Shown one piece after another: positions 16,108-25,104 of a DNA stretch of 32,466 nucleotides. Below the pieces are notes generated by a model. The model saw only the letters and a program-made list of their open reading frames with translations, searched no databases and was not told where the DNA came from. The DNA is taken from NCBI GenBank assembly GCA_013697825.1, contig JACCWD010000129.1, positions 1 through 32,466 of the forward strand. Direction: 5' to 3'. This stretch comes from Rubrobacter sp. Its GTDB lineage: Bacteria > Actinomycetota > Rubrobacteria > Rubrobacterales > Rubrobacteraceae. Made by a program: the position numbers and the translations under genes. How positions within the stretch are numbered: position 1 is the first letter of the stretch; every line of letters begins with the position of its first letter.

Positions 16108-16177
16108 CCGACCGGGGCGGCTCCGCGAGCATCGGGGGCCGCCCCGCAAACGAACACACGAAAAGGGGGAGAACCAC

Positions 16178-16972
16178 ATGAGCGGCACGAACCTCAGACT
16201 CGGACGGCTCTTCGACCGCGAGAGCGGACGTTCCTTCATAACCGCCTTCGATCATGGAGGGAGCCTCCGGGTTCCGCCGGAGTCCGGGGGAGCGGTCGAG
16301 GTCGTCGAACGTATCGTCGCGGGCGACCCGGACGGAGTCCTCATCACACCCGGCCTCCTCAAACAATCGTCCCATCTCTTCGCCTTCCGGGGCGCGCCCG
16401 TCCCCGTCGTGCGTGCCGACTGGACGACGCTCGACGAACGCACGAGGGAACTCGGGGAGCATTACCGCGTCCTCCTCGGCCCGGCGGATGCGGCTTCGCT
16501 CGGAGCCGGGGCGGTCGTCATGTTCCTCATCCACGGCCCGGAGGAGGGCGCGATGTTCGCGGATAATGTGGCCGCCGTCGCCGAAGCCGCCTCCGAGGCC
16601 CGCGACGCGGGGATTCCACTCATCGTCGAGGCGACGTTGTGGGGTTCGCGTGTCGAGGATCGGAAAGACCCCGACCTCCTCGCGTACATATGCCGGATGG
16701 CTGCCGAACTCGGGGCCGACGCGGTGAAGACCGAATACACCGGAGACCCCGCCACGATGGCCGAGGTCGTCGAGGGATGCCCGGTCCCCATCCTCACCCT
16801 CGGCGGCGCGAAGAGCGGGTCGGAGGAAGCCGTCGTCGAAGCCGCTCGCGGAGCTATCGAGGGCGGCGCGAAGGGCATCATATTCGGAAGGAACGTGTGG
16901 ATGGCCGACGACCCGGTCGGGATGTCGAAGGCTCTCCGCGAAGTCGTCCACGGCGTCCCGGTGAGGAGATAA
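16178..16972 (+). CDS. Class I fructose-bisphosphate aldolase-like (DhnA/FbaB/LsrF family)
   Basis: TAFDHGGSLRVP; PLIVEATLWGSR; GADAVKTEYTGD; PILTLGGAKSGSEE; GAKGIIFGRNVW. Confidence 0.82.
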   Translation: MSGTNLRLGRLFDRESGRSFITAFDHGGSLRVPPESGGAVEVVERIVAGDPDGVLITPGLLKQSSHLFAFRGAPVPVVRADWTTLDERTRELGEHYRVLLGPADAASLGAGAVVMFLIHGPEEGAMFADNVAAVAEAASEARDAGIPLIVEATLWGSRVEDRKDPDLLAYICRMAAELGADAVKTEYTGDPATMAEVVEGCPVPILTLGGAKSGSEEAVVEAARGAIEGGAKGIIFGRNVWMADDPVGMSKALREVVHGVPVRR

Positions 16973-16975
16973 ATT

Positions 16976-18028
16976 ATGGAGATACTTTGCGTCGGGGACC
17001 TTTTCCTCTCCTCGGAGAACTTCCGAAAGGCCATCGAGGACGCGCTCGGAGACGGTTCGCACACGGTGCGCGAAGTTTCGTGGGCCGGGGAGAAGGCCGA
17101 GGAACAACATCATCTCCAGCAGATCATGGAGGTCGAAGGCTCCGAAGCCGTCCCGACCCCGGATGAGATCGTCGAAGCCATCGGCGAGGCGGAGATCATC
17201 GCCGTCCACTTCGCCCCGATCCCGGAGGCCGTCCTCGAAGCGGGATCGAATCTGAAAGCCGTCGTCGTCGCTCGCGCGGGCTTCGAGAACGTGAACGTCG
17301 AGGCGGCAAACGAGCGGAGCGTCGCCGTCGTGAACCTCGTCGGGCGGAACGCCCCGGCGGTCGCCGAGCAAGCCATCGCCCTCATGCTCGCCGAAACACG
17401 GGACATCGCCCGCGTTGACCGGGGCATCCGGGAAGGAAAGTGGCCGAAGAAGTTCCCCGCCACGCCGTACGACCTTTTCGGTCGGACGGTCGGACTCATC
17501 GGGTTCGGACAAGTCGCCCGGCAACTCGCCCCCCGCATCTCCGGCTTCGAGGTGAAATTGCTCGTGTGCGATCCATACGTGGATGCGGAGACCATCGGAT
17601 CCTTCGGCGGCGAGAAGGTGGACGACATGGACACCGTCTTCCGCGAGTCGGATTTCGTGAGCCTCCACGCCCGCCTCACCGAGGAGACACACCGCTTCAT
17701 CGGGCGCGAACACTTCGACCTCATGAAGCCGACGGCGTTCTTCATAAATAACGCCCGAAGCCGCATGGTTCGCTACGATGACCTCCTCGAAGTTTTGAAG
17801 GAGGGCCGCATCGCCGGGGCCGCCCTCGACGTCCACGACGACGAGCCGCTCGGCGAGGGGAGTCCGTGGACGGAACTCGAAAACGTAACGCTCGCTCCGC
17901 ACATCGCCGGAAGCACAACGAGCACGTGGGAGAACTCCGTCCTCATGACGGCGGAGGCCGTGAAGGAACTCGCCGACACGGGACGAGCGACGAACACGGT
18001 GAACGCCGAGAGTTTGGAGGGGCGATGA
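16976..18028 (+). CDS. D-isomer-specific 2-hydroxyacid dehydrogenase
   Basis: TVGLIGFGQVARQLAPRISGF; VSLHARLTEETHRFIG; MKPTAFFINNARSRMV; NVTLAPHIAGST. Confidence 0.88.
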   Translation: MEILCVGDLFLSSENFRKAIEDALGDGSHTVREVSWAGEKAEEQHHLQQIMEVEGSEAVPTPDEIVEAIGEAEIIAVHFAPIPEAVLEAGSNLKAVVVARAGFENVNVEAANERSVAVVNLVGRNAPAVAEQAIALMLAETRDIARVDRGIREGKWPKKFPATPYDLFGRTVGLIGFGQVARQLAPRISGFEVKLLVCDPYVDAETIGSFGGEKVDDMDTVFRESDFVSLHARLTEETHRFIGREHFDLMKPTAFFINNARSRMVRYDDLLEVLKEGRIAGAALDVHDDEPLGEGSPWTELENVTLAPHIAGSTTSTWENSVLMTAEAVKELADTGRATNTVNAESLEGR

Positions 18029-19530
18029 GTCCTTATCTTCTCGGCATTGACAGCGGAAACACCTCGACGAAGGCGGTCGTGTTCGACGAGGAAGGGTACG
18101 AGCGGGGCGTCGGGAACGTGAACAACGAGCAAATAAACTCGCATCCCCGCTGGGTCGAACAGGATATGGAAAAGGCGTGGGAAAACTGCCGGGACGCGGT
18201 TCGGAAGGCGATACTCGCCGCGAAAGTAGACGGCAAAGACATCTCCGCCGTCGGGATGTCGGGCCACGGCGACGGCATATACCTCGTGGACGAGCGCGGC
18301 GAGCCGACATGGAACGGCATCCACTCCATGGACTCGCGGGCGCACAAGCTCCTCGCCCGCTGGAACGAGTCGAGCATCGGGGACCGGGCGCTCAAATTCA
18401 ACGGGCAACGACCCTTCGCCGCCCTTCCGCCCGTCCTCCTCGCGTGGTTCAAAGAGAATCAGCCGGAGGTTTTGGAGAGGACGCGGTGGGTTCTTTACGT
18501 GAAGGATTGGCTCCGATACAAACTCACCGGGGAATACGCCACCGACCCCTCCGAAGCGTCGAGCGGCTTCACCGACGTGAGGACGCAAGATTACTCCGAC
18601 GAGGCGTACGAGATATACGACCTCGAAGAAGTCCGGGGAAAGCTCCCCCCCATCGTTGGATGCACCGAGGTCGTCGGAAAGGTCACGGAAGAAGCCGCCC
18701 GTCTCACGGGGCTCGAAGCGGGGACTCCGGTGGTGTGCGGGGCGCATGATGTGGATTGCGCCTCCGTCGGGGTCGGGTGCGTCGAGGTGGGCGACCTCAC
18801 CATGATCGCCGGTACATGGTCCATAAACGAGGTCGTGAACGACGAGCCGACCTTCAACGAAGGCGCGGCGTGCCGAAATTTCGTGAAGCCCGGACTATGG
18901 CTGAACATGTCCGCCTCCCCGACCTCGGCGACGAACCTCGAATGGTTCGTCCAAAAAATGTGCCCCCTCGAAGTGAAGCACTCGAAGGACATGGGAGTCT
19001 CGCCCTTCGCGTTCGTCAACGAGGAAGTGAAGCGCGTGATGAACGACGACTCGCGGGTTTTCTACCACCCCTTCATATACTCCTCGCCCCACGGCGACGA
19101 CGCGACCGGGGGCTTCTTCGGCCTCCGCGGATGGCATACGCGGGGCCACCTCCTCCGGGCCATCTTCGAGGGCGTCGCTTTCAACCACAAAACGCACGTG
19201 GACATTCTCCGGGGAGCCTTCGACGTGAAGCGGGTGAGGCTCACCGGGGGAGGCTCGACGAGCCGGACATGGTCGCAAATCTTCGCCGACACCCTCGGCG
19301 AGACCGTCGAGGTGACGGGGGCGGGGGAGACGGGCGCGCTCGGAGCGGCATTGTGCGCCGGGGTCGGAACCGGAATATACGGCTCGCTCGAAGAAGCGGC
19401 GGAGAGCGTCATCCGGGCCTTCCGCATCCACGAGCCCGATCCGAGAAACACCGCACGCCTCGCCGAGGCATACGAGACGCACCTGTCCCTCGTCGAGAGA
19501 ATGGAGCCGGTATGGCCGCGCACGGGATGA
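18025..19530 (+). CDS. FGGY-family kinase, LyxK/EryA-like
   Basis: YLLGIDSGNTSTKAVVFDEEG; GMSGHGDGIYLVDERGEP; MIAGTWSINEV; VRLTGGGSTSRTWSQIFADTL. Start ATG about 18025, overlapping the preceding stop; the longer ORF start at 17866 is rejected. Confidence 0.85.
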   Translation: MSPYLLGIDSGNTSTKAVVFDEEGYERGVGNVNNEQINSHPRWVEQDMEKAWENCRDAVRKAILAAKVDGKDISAVGMSGHGDGIYLVDERGEPTWNGIHSMDSRAHKLLARWNESSIGDRALKFNGQRPFAALPPVLLAWFKENQPEVLERTRWVLYVKDWLRYKLTGEYATDPSEASSGFTDVRTQDYSDEAYEIYDLEEVRGKLPPIVGCTEVVGKVTEEAARLTGLEAGTPVVCGAHDVDCASVGVGCVEVGDLTMIAGTWSINEVVNDEPTFNEGAACRNFVKPGLWLNMSASPTSATNLEWFVQKMCPLEVKHSKDMGVSPFAFVNEEVKRVMNDDSRVFYHPFIYSSPHGDDATGGFFGLRGWHTRGHLLRAIFEGVAFNHKTHVDILRGAFDVKRVRLTGGGSTSRTWSQIFADTLGETVEVTGAGETGALGAALCAGVGTGIYGSLEEAAESVIRAFRIHEPDPRNTARLAEAYETHLSLVERMEPVWPRTG

Positions 19531-19560
19531 CCTTCGGGCGCCGGAAGGCGGTTCGGGACG

Positions 19561-19638
19561 GCTGTTTATTGGTTATTGGTTACGGGTTGTTGGCAAAAAC
19601 CAAAAACCAAAAACCAATAACCAATAACCAAGTACAGC
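19561..19638. repeat. Heptad-periodic inverted-repeat array H3
   Basis: TTATTGG TTATTGG TTACGGG TTGTTGG c AAAAACC AAAAACC AAAAACC AATAACC AATAACC, bracketed by GCTGT/ACAGC. Confidence 0.9.
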
Positions 19639-19654
19639 CGAAGGCGGAGCGACC

Positions 19655-20638
19655 GTGATCCTTTGCGTCGGCGGAACGCCCGCGATGCAACGAACGCTCT
19701 CTTTCGAGCGTCTCGTTCCTGGCGAGGTGAACCGCGCCACGGAAGTGCGCGTAACGGCCTCTGGGAAGGTCACGAACGCCGCCCGCGTCGCGGCCACGCT
19801 CGGGAGCCGATCCACATTCGTCTCTTTCCTCGGCGGAGACTCGGGCCGCTTCGTGGCCGAAAAACTCGACGAGGACGGCGTCTCACACGACGTGGTGTGG
19901 ACCGACGCTCCCACGCGCACATGCGCGACCCTCCTCCACGACGGCGGCGAGGCGACCGAACTCGTCGAGGAAGCGCGCCCCGTCTCCGCCGAGGATGCCG
20001 CCGCGCTCGAAGAGGTCGCGCGAAAGCATCTCCCCGGAGCCGACGCGCTTTGTCTCATCGGTTCCCTCCCCTCCGGCATCCCGGAAAATTTCTATGCGCG
20101 GCTCGTCGAAGCGGCGAACGAGACGGGTGTCCCGACCCTCGTGGACGCGCAGAAAGCTCCGCTCCTCGAAGCCCTCGCCGCCCGCCCCTTCGTCGTGAAA
20201 CCGAACCTCGAAGAAGCCGTCGCGACGCTCGAACTTCGGGGAGGCGCCGACGCCCGCGAAGCGGCACTCGCGCTCGTGGAGGCGGGAGCGCGGTGGGCCA
20301 TCGTCTCCGAAGGGGCGGATGGCTCCGTGCTCGCCGAAGGATCGGGGCGGACGTGGCGCATATCGCCGCCGAAGCTCGAAGCGGTGAACCCCATCGGCTC
20401 CGGCGATTCGATGGCGGCGGGCCTCCTTCACTCACTCACGCGAGGCTCCTCCGTGCCGGAGGCCGCCGCGTACGGGACGGCGTGCGCCGCCGCGAACGTC
20501 CTCACGAAAACCTCCGGCGTCGTGAGGCTTTCGGATGTCGAGGAGCTCTCGCCGAGGGTGCGGATCTCGGAAGAGCCGACGCGCCCCGACGCAATGGAAA
20601 GACACGGTCGTCCGGTCGCGGAAAGGGAACGAAAATGA
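19655..20638 (+). CDS. PfkB-family kinase, 1-phosphofructokinase/tagatose-6-P kinase (FruK/LacC)-like
   Basis: ILCVGGTPAMQRTLSFERLVPGEVNRA; VNPIGSGDSMAAGLLHSL PfkB signature. GTG start. Confidence 0.88.
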   Translation: MILCVGGTPAMQRTLSFERLVPGEVNRATEVRVTASGKVTNAARVAATLGSRSTFVSFLGGDSGRFVAEKLDEDGVSHDVVWTDAPTRTCATLLHDGGEATELVEEARPVSAEDAAALEEVARKHLPGADALCLIGSLPSGIPENFYARLVEAANETGVPTLVDAQKAPLLEALAARPFVVKPNLEEAVATLELRGGADAREAALALVEAGARWAIVSEGADGSVLAEGSGRTWRISPPKLEAVNPIGSGDSMAAGLLHSLTRGSSVPEAAAYGTACAAANVLTKTSGVVRLSDVEELSPRVRISEEPTRPDAMERHGRPVAERERK

Positions 20639-20840
20639 CGAGTGTCTCCGGTTTGAAACCGTTGGGAAGGAACATCCTTCGCGGGTGGCGCGGGCGAGAT
20701 ACCCGTGCCACCGAAAAGCCATCTCCATCCGGTGGCGGAAGGGGGATGGAAATGATGAGCATCTCCGGTTTGGAAGCGGTGGAAAGGAACACCATCGCGG
20801 GCGAGATGTCCGCGCCCTCGGAAGGGGAGCCGAAATGTTA
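20611..20840 (+). repeat. Two ~117-bp imperfect tandem repeats
   Basis: TCCGGTcGCGGAAaGGGaAcGaAAATGAcGAGtgTCTCCGGTTTG at 20611 versus TCCGGTgGCGGAAgGGGgAtGgAAATGAtGAGcaTCTCCGGTTTG at 20728. Confidence 0.75.
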
Positions 20841-20841
20841 G
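20635..20841 (+). CDS. Candidate 68-aa microprotein overlapping both neighbours, containing an internal duplication
   Basis: ATG at 20635 overlaps the pfkB-type stop (ATGA); TAG at 20839-20841 lies just inside the next CDS start (20835). Two 117-bp imperfect tandem units, a multiple of 3. Confidence 0.35.
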   Translation: MTSVSGLKPLGRNILRGWRGRDTRATEKPSPSGGGRGMEMMSISGLEAVERNTIAGEMSAPSEGEPKC

Positions 20842-21872
20842 CCGCCGTGTTTCGAGGGCCGGGGGAACTCGACGTGACCGAGGTTCCGACGCCGGAGGCC
20901 GGTCCGGGCGAGATTCTCGTGAAGGTCGGGGCGAATACGGTGTGCGGCACCGATGTCCGTATCCTCCGCGGCGAGAAGACGAGGGGCATCGCCCGCGACT
21001 TCATCCTCGGCCACGAGTTCGCCGGGCATGTCGCCGAGGTTGGGCGCGGCGTCGAAGGGTATGAGGTCGGGTCTCCGGTCGTCATGGCTCCGGCCATGGC
21101 GTGCCTCCGGTGCCATTATTGCAAACGCGGCATGGAGAACGTGTGCGTCAACAAAAAGATAGTCGGCAACGTCGTGGACGGCGGCCTCGCCGAGTACATG
21201 AGAGTTCCGGCGGAGGCGGTCGCGGCGGGCAACCTCTTCGTCGCTCGGAAAGATATGCCGCCCGAGCATCTCGCGCTCGCGGAGCCGCTCGCGTGTTGCG
21301 TGAACGGACTCGGGAATTACCGGGTCGAACTCGACGACACCGTTCTCATACTCGGGGCGGGGCCGATCGGGTTGTTCCATCTCCAACTCGCGCTCCTCTC
21401 GGGGGCGGGGAAGGTCATCGTGAGCAATCCTTCCGAAGACCGCCGCGAGTTCGCGACGGAACTCGGGGCGCACGTCGTCGTCGACCCGACGACCGAAGAC
21501 CTCGCGGAAGCCGTGGCCGAACATACGGACGGGATCGGGGCGGACGTCGCGGTCATATGCATCGGGATTCCGGGCCTCGTGAACGACGCGATGCTAATGG
21601 TTCGGAAGGGCGGGCGGGTGAACGTGTTCGCGGGACTCGCCGGGGCGGGACGGTCGGAGGTCGAGGCGAACCTCATCCACTATAACGAGATCGTCGTCAC
21701 CGGAGCGTCCGACTCGAAGCGCGAAAACTACGACACGGCGCTCCGGCTCATCGAGAGCGGGCGCGTGGCGGTGGAGCGGATGGTCACGCACCGGTTCCCG
21801 CTCTCGGAGGCGGTCGAGGCGATAGAGAAGTCCGCGAGCGGCGAGGGAATAAAGGTGGCGGTGATGCCGTGA
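20835..21872 (+). CDS. Zinc-dependent medium-chain (polyol/threonine-type) dehydrogenase
   Basis: CGTDVRILRG; GHEFAGHVAEVG; zinc-binding CLRCHYCKRGMENVC; ILGAGPIGLFHLQLA. Confidence 0.9.
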   Translation: MLAAVFRGPGELDVTEVPTPEAGPGEILVKVGANTVCGTDVRILRGEKTRGIARDFILGHEFAGHVAEVGRGVEGYEVGSPVVMAPAMACLRCHYCKRGMENVCVNKKIVGNVVDGGLAEYMRVPAEAVAAGNLFVARKDMPPEHLALAEPLACCVNGLGNYRVELDDTVLILGAGPIGLFHLQLALLSGAGKVIVSNPSEDRREFATELGAHVVVDPTTEDLAEAVAEHTDGIGADVAVICIGIPGLVNDAMLMVRKGGRVNVFAGLAGAGRSEVEANLIHYNEIVVTGASDSKRENYDTALRLIESGRVAVERMVTHRFPLSEAVEAIEKSASGEGIKVAVMP

Positions 21873-21889
21873 TGCTCCCTCCGGTCGCC

Positions 21890-21932
21890 GGGAGTCGGGA
21901 GCCGCTCGCTTTCGCTCGCTTCGGGAGTCGGG
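21890..21932 (+). repeat. GGGAGTC-type heptad elements (H5), two copies of GGGAGTCGGG
   Basis: GGGAGTCGGG at 21890-21899 and 21923-21932. Confidence 0.7.
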
Positions 21933-22127
21933 GTTTTATCGACTCTCTCCTCCCGGGTATCTTCGCCTCTCCGCCCGACGGGCCGACGGCGAGGGATTCG
22001 GCTCCGTGTTTTCCTCGTCTTCCGAAGCGGAGCCGGACACGGAGAAGCCGGATACGGAGCGAAGCGGCTTCCGACTTCCCGGAGCGACCGAAGCGAGCGA
22101 CCCGACCGAAGCAAAGGAGAGTGGGCG

Positions 22128-23000
22128 ATGAAAGAGACGGAAGGGGCTTCGCGGGGATCTCGCGTCCCGGACAAACTCTACGAAGGATACGTCTTCGACC
22201 TCGACGGCACGATATATCTCGGCGACGAACTCCTTCCCGGCGCGAAGCGGATGGTCGAGAAGATTCGCGAGCACGGGAAGCGCGTCGTCTTCCTCTCGAA
22301 CAATCCGACGAAGGGTTTGAAAGACTATGTCGAGAAATTGACGCGGCTCGGGCTTCCGACGCCGGAGGATGACATCGTGAACACCGTCGTCACGGCGACG
22401 GAGTATCTCCTTCAAAACCACCCCGACGCGACGGTGTACCCGATCTCCGAGGAGCCGCTCAAAGTCGCCCTCTCCGAGGCGGGCATCCGAATGAGCGAGG
22501 AGCCTTCGGAGATCGACATCGTGATCGCCTCGTATGATCGGGGCTTCGAATATAAAAAGCTCCAAATCGCCTTCGACGCGATATGGTTCCACAAACGGGC
22601 GTGGCTCATGATGACGAACCCGGATCGGTATTGCCCGTTTCCCGGAGGCCGCGGCGAGCCGGACGCCGCCGCCATCGTCGGTGCCATCGAGGGATGCACG
22701 GGGGAGAGGTGCCGCGTCAACGTCGGGAAGCCCTCTCCGGTGATGCTCGAGACCATCGAGAAGATGCTCGGCCTCGACGCGAAGGATTGCGTGATGACTG
22801 GGGATCGTCTTTATACCGAGATCCGGATGGCGAAAGACGCCGGAATGCCCTCGGTGGTCGTCCTCACAGGCGAAACGAAGGCCGAAGACCTCGAAAGCGA
22901 ACCACCGGAAAACCTCCCCGAGTTCGTCCTCGACCGAATAGACAAGCTCATCCCCCCGGGGATATGGAAGGAATCGGGATGGACGGAGAACGATGGATAG
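22128..23000 (+). CDS. HAD-superfamily (subfamily IIA, NagD/AraL-like) phosphatase
   Basis: YVFDLDGTIYLGDELLPGA; VFLSNNPTK; NVGKPSPVMLETI; VMTGDRLYTEIRMAKDAGM. Confidence 0.88.
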   Translation: MKETEGASRGSRVPDKLYEGYVFDLDGTIYLGDELLPGAKRMVEKIREHGKRVVFLSNNPTKGLKDYVEKLTRLGLPTPEDDIVNTVVTATEYLLQNHPDATVYPISEEPLKVALSEAGIRMSEEPSEIDIVIASYDRGFEYKKLQIAFDAIWFHKRAWLMMTNPDRYCPFPGGRGEPDAAAIVGAIEGCTGERCRVNVGKPSPVMLETIEKMLGLDAKDCVMTGDRLYTEIRMAKDAGMPSVVVLTGETKAEDLESEPPENLPEFVLDRIDKLIPPGIWKESGWTENDG

Positions 23001-23183
23001 CCGGAACGAAAGCGCCGGGAATGAGGAGCCGCTCCGCGAGACACGCCATCGGCGCGTCTCTACGACGGAATTCGGGAAAGGCATATGGTCGAAACCCGGG
23101 TCACCGAGGCATCCGGTCGAAGTTCGGCGGGGTTTTGTCAAGCGGGAGGGCGATGGTGCCGGAGGAGTGGAAGCCGGGAACTC

Positions 23184-23218
23184 CCCGACTCCCGAAGCGA
23201 AGCGACATCCCGACTCCC
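23184..23218 (-). repeat. Inverted copies of the GGGAGTCGGG element (H6)
   Basis: CCCGACTCCC at 23184-23193 and 23209-23218, inverse of the 21890/21923 copies. Confidence 0.7.
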
Positions 23219-23237
23219 GGCATTTACGGAGGTGTGC

Positions 23238-24587
23238 ATGGACGATGAACGTATAAAACAAGCTCTTCGGGGGGCGACGGATACGGAGGACGTTGTGATC
23301 GAGGCCGGTGGCCTCTCGCGGGTTGGCGAGGTCTTCTCGAAGAACTTCCCCGGACGCGCCGCCGTCATCGTCGCCGACGAGAACACATTCGGGGTGGCCG
23401 GGGAGGGAACCCGAAAGAGCCTCGCGGACGCCGGGGTCGAGCTTCGCGAGCCGTATGTGTTTCCCGGAGCGCCGACGTTGTACGCGAAGTATTCGAACAT
23501 CGAGACGCTCGTGGAGGCGCTTCGGGGAGCGGACGCGGTTCCGGTCGCCATCGGCTCCGGCACTTTGAACGACATCGCCAAAAGGGCCGCTTATGAGATC
23601 GGCGAGGCGTACATGTGCGTCGGGACGGCGGCTTCGATGGACGGGTACACGGCGTTCGGGGCTTCCATCGAGAAGGACGGACACAAGCAGACTTTGACGT
23701 GTCCGGCTCCGAAGGTCGTCGTCGGGGATGTGGATGTTCTCGTCGGTGCTCCGGAGGACATGACCGCCGCCGGGTATGCGGATCTTCTCGGGAAGATCAC
23801 CTCCGGGGCGGACTGGCTCGTCGCGGACGCGCTCGGCTTGGAGGAGATCGACCGGGACGGATGGTCGCTCGTTCAGGATGGCCTCCGCGAGTGGGTGCGT
23901 GGTCCGGATGGTTTGCGTGCCGGGGACGACGAGGCTATGGATCGCCTCACCGAAGGTCTCGTGATGAGCGGACTCTCCATGCAGTCGTACCAGTCCTCCC
24001 GGACGGCCTCCGGCGCGGAGCATCAATTCAGCCATCTTTGGGAGGGCGAGGGTCTCGGGCGCGACCGGAACCCGCCCCTCTCGCACGGCTTCAAAGTCGG
24101 GGTCGCCTCCGTGGCGATAGCCGCGCTTTACGAGCGGATACTCGAACGCGACCTCTCGAACCTCGACGTGGATTCGGTCGTCGCGGCGTGGCCTTTGTGG
24201 GAGGAGGTCGAGGCGAAAGTACGCTCGCTCCACACAATGGACGAACTCGAAGAGGCCGCCGTGAAGCAAAGCGGCGCGAAGTACGTGGACGCCGACGGAC
24301 TTCGGGCGAGGCTCGAGCTTCTCACTCGGGAGTGGCCGGGGCTTCGGGGGCGACTCGAATTGCAACTATTGTCGGCGGCGGAGATACGCGACATGCTCGC
24401 CTCCGCGGGATGCCCGACGAGTCCCGAGGAGATCGGATTAAATCGTGAAGAGTTCCGGGCGACGTATCGGCGGGCGCTCACGATCCGGTCGCGGTACACC
24501 ATCCTCGACCTCGCCAACGAGGCGAATATCCTCGACGAGTGCGTCGAAGAACTCTTTGCTCCGGGAGGGTTTTGGGCGGATTTGTGA
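23238..24587 (+). CDS. sn-glycerol-1-phosphate dehydrogenase-like protein (AraM/EgsA family)
   Basis: AVIVADENTFGVAG; AIGSGTLNDIAKRAAYEIG; VGTAASMDGYTAFGASI; SGADWLVADALG; HQFSHLWE; HGFKVGVASVAIAALYE. Confidence 0.87.
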   Translation: MDDERIKQALRGATDTEDVVIEAGGLSRVGEVFSKNFPGRAAVIVADENTFGVAGEGTRKSLADAGVELREPYVFPGAPTLYAKYSNIETLVEALRGADAVPVAIGSGTLNDIAKRAAYEIGEAYMCVGTAASMDGYTAFGASIEKDGHKQTLTCPAPKVVVGDVDVLVGAPEDMTAAGYADLLGKITSGADWLVADALGLEEIDRDGWSLVQDGLREWVRGPDGLRAGDDEAMDRLTEGLVMSGLSMQSYQSSRTASGAEHQFSHLWEGEGLGRDRNPPLSHGFKVGVASVAIAALYERILERDLSNLDVDSVVAAWPLWEEVEAKVRSLHTMDELEEAAVKQSGAKYVDADGLRARLELLTREWPGLRGRLELQLLSAAEIRDMLASAGCPTSPEEIGLNREEFRATYRRALTIRSRYTILDLANEANILDECVEELFAPGGFWADL

Positions 24588-24643
24588 TCCCCGCCGGAGA
24601 GGGTAAAAACATCGGGCAGAGACAGCGAAAAGAGGAGGCGTAA

Positions 24644-25102
24644 ATGAAGATAGCGATTGGCGCGGACGACGCGGCTCTCGAGCTGAAGGCCGCGCTCATC
24701 GAGCGTCTCGAAGAGAAGGGCTACGAGGTCGCGGACTACGGGATAAAGGAGGGATACGACTATCCCGACGTGGCCGTCGAGGTCGCGGAGGCGGTGGCGA
24801 AGGGCGAGCACGAGCGGGCGATACTTTGCTGCGGAACGGGCCTCGGCATGAGCATCACGGCGAACAAAGTCCCCGGAGTGCGGGCCGCGCAGTGCCACGA
24901 CGTGTATTCGGCGGAGCGGGCGAGGAAGTCGAACAACGCGCAGGTTCTCACTATGGGTCAGCGCGTCATCGGGCCGGAGGCGGCGAAGGTCGTCCTCGAT
25001 GCGTGGCTAGAATCGGAGTTCGCGGGTGGCTCCTCGGCGGCGAAGGTCGAGAAGATGGAGGCGATAGACCGGAAGTACCACCCGGAAGGAGTCGGGATAT
25101 AA
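24644..25102 (+). CDS. rpiB: Ribose-5-phosphate isomerase B / LacAB_rpiB-type sugar-phosphate isomerase
   Basis: MKIAIGADDAALELKAALIERLEEKGYEVADYG; ILCCGTGLGMSITANKVPGVRAAQCHDVYSAERARKSNNAQVLTMGQRVIG. Confidence 0.93.
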   Translation: MKIAIGADDAALELKAALIERLEEKGYEVADYGIKEGYDYPDVAVEVAEAVAKGEHERAILCCGTGLGMSITANKVPGVRAAQCHDVYSAERARKSNNAQVLTMGQRVIGPEAAKVVLDAWLESEFAGGSSAAKVEKMEAIDRKYHPEGVGI

Positions 25103-25104
25103 AA

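Noticed and set aside
15854-18310. Long antisense ORFs (e.g. 15854-18310 minus, 21936-24365 minus, 11619-13391 minus, 25117-26949 minus)
   Set aside because: Mirror images of well-supported high-GC genes on the plus strand; Arg/Glu/Asp-rich low-complexity translations with no family signatures.
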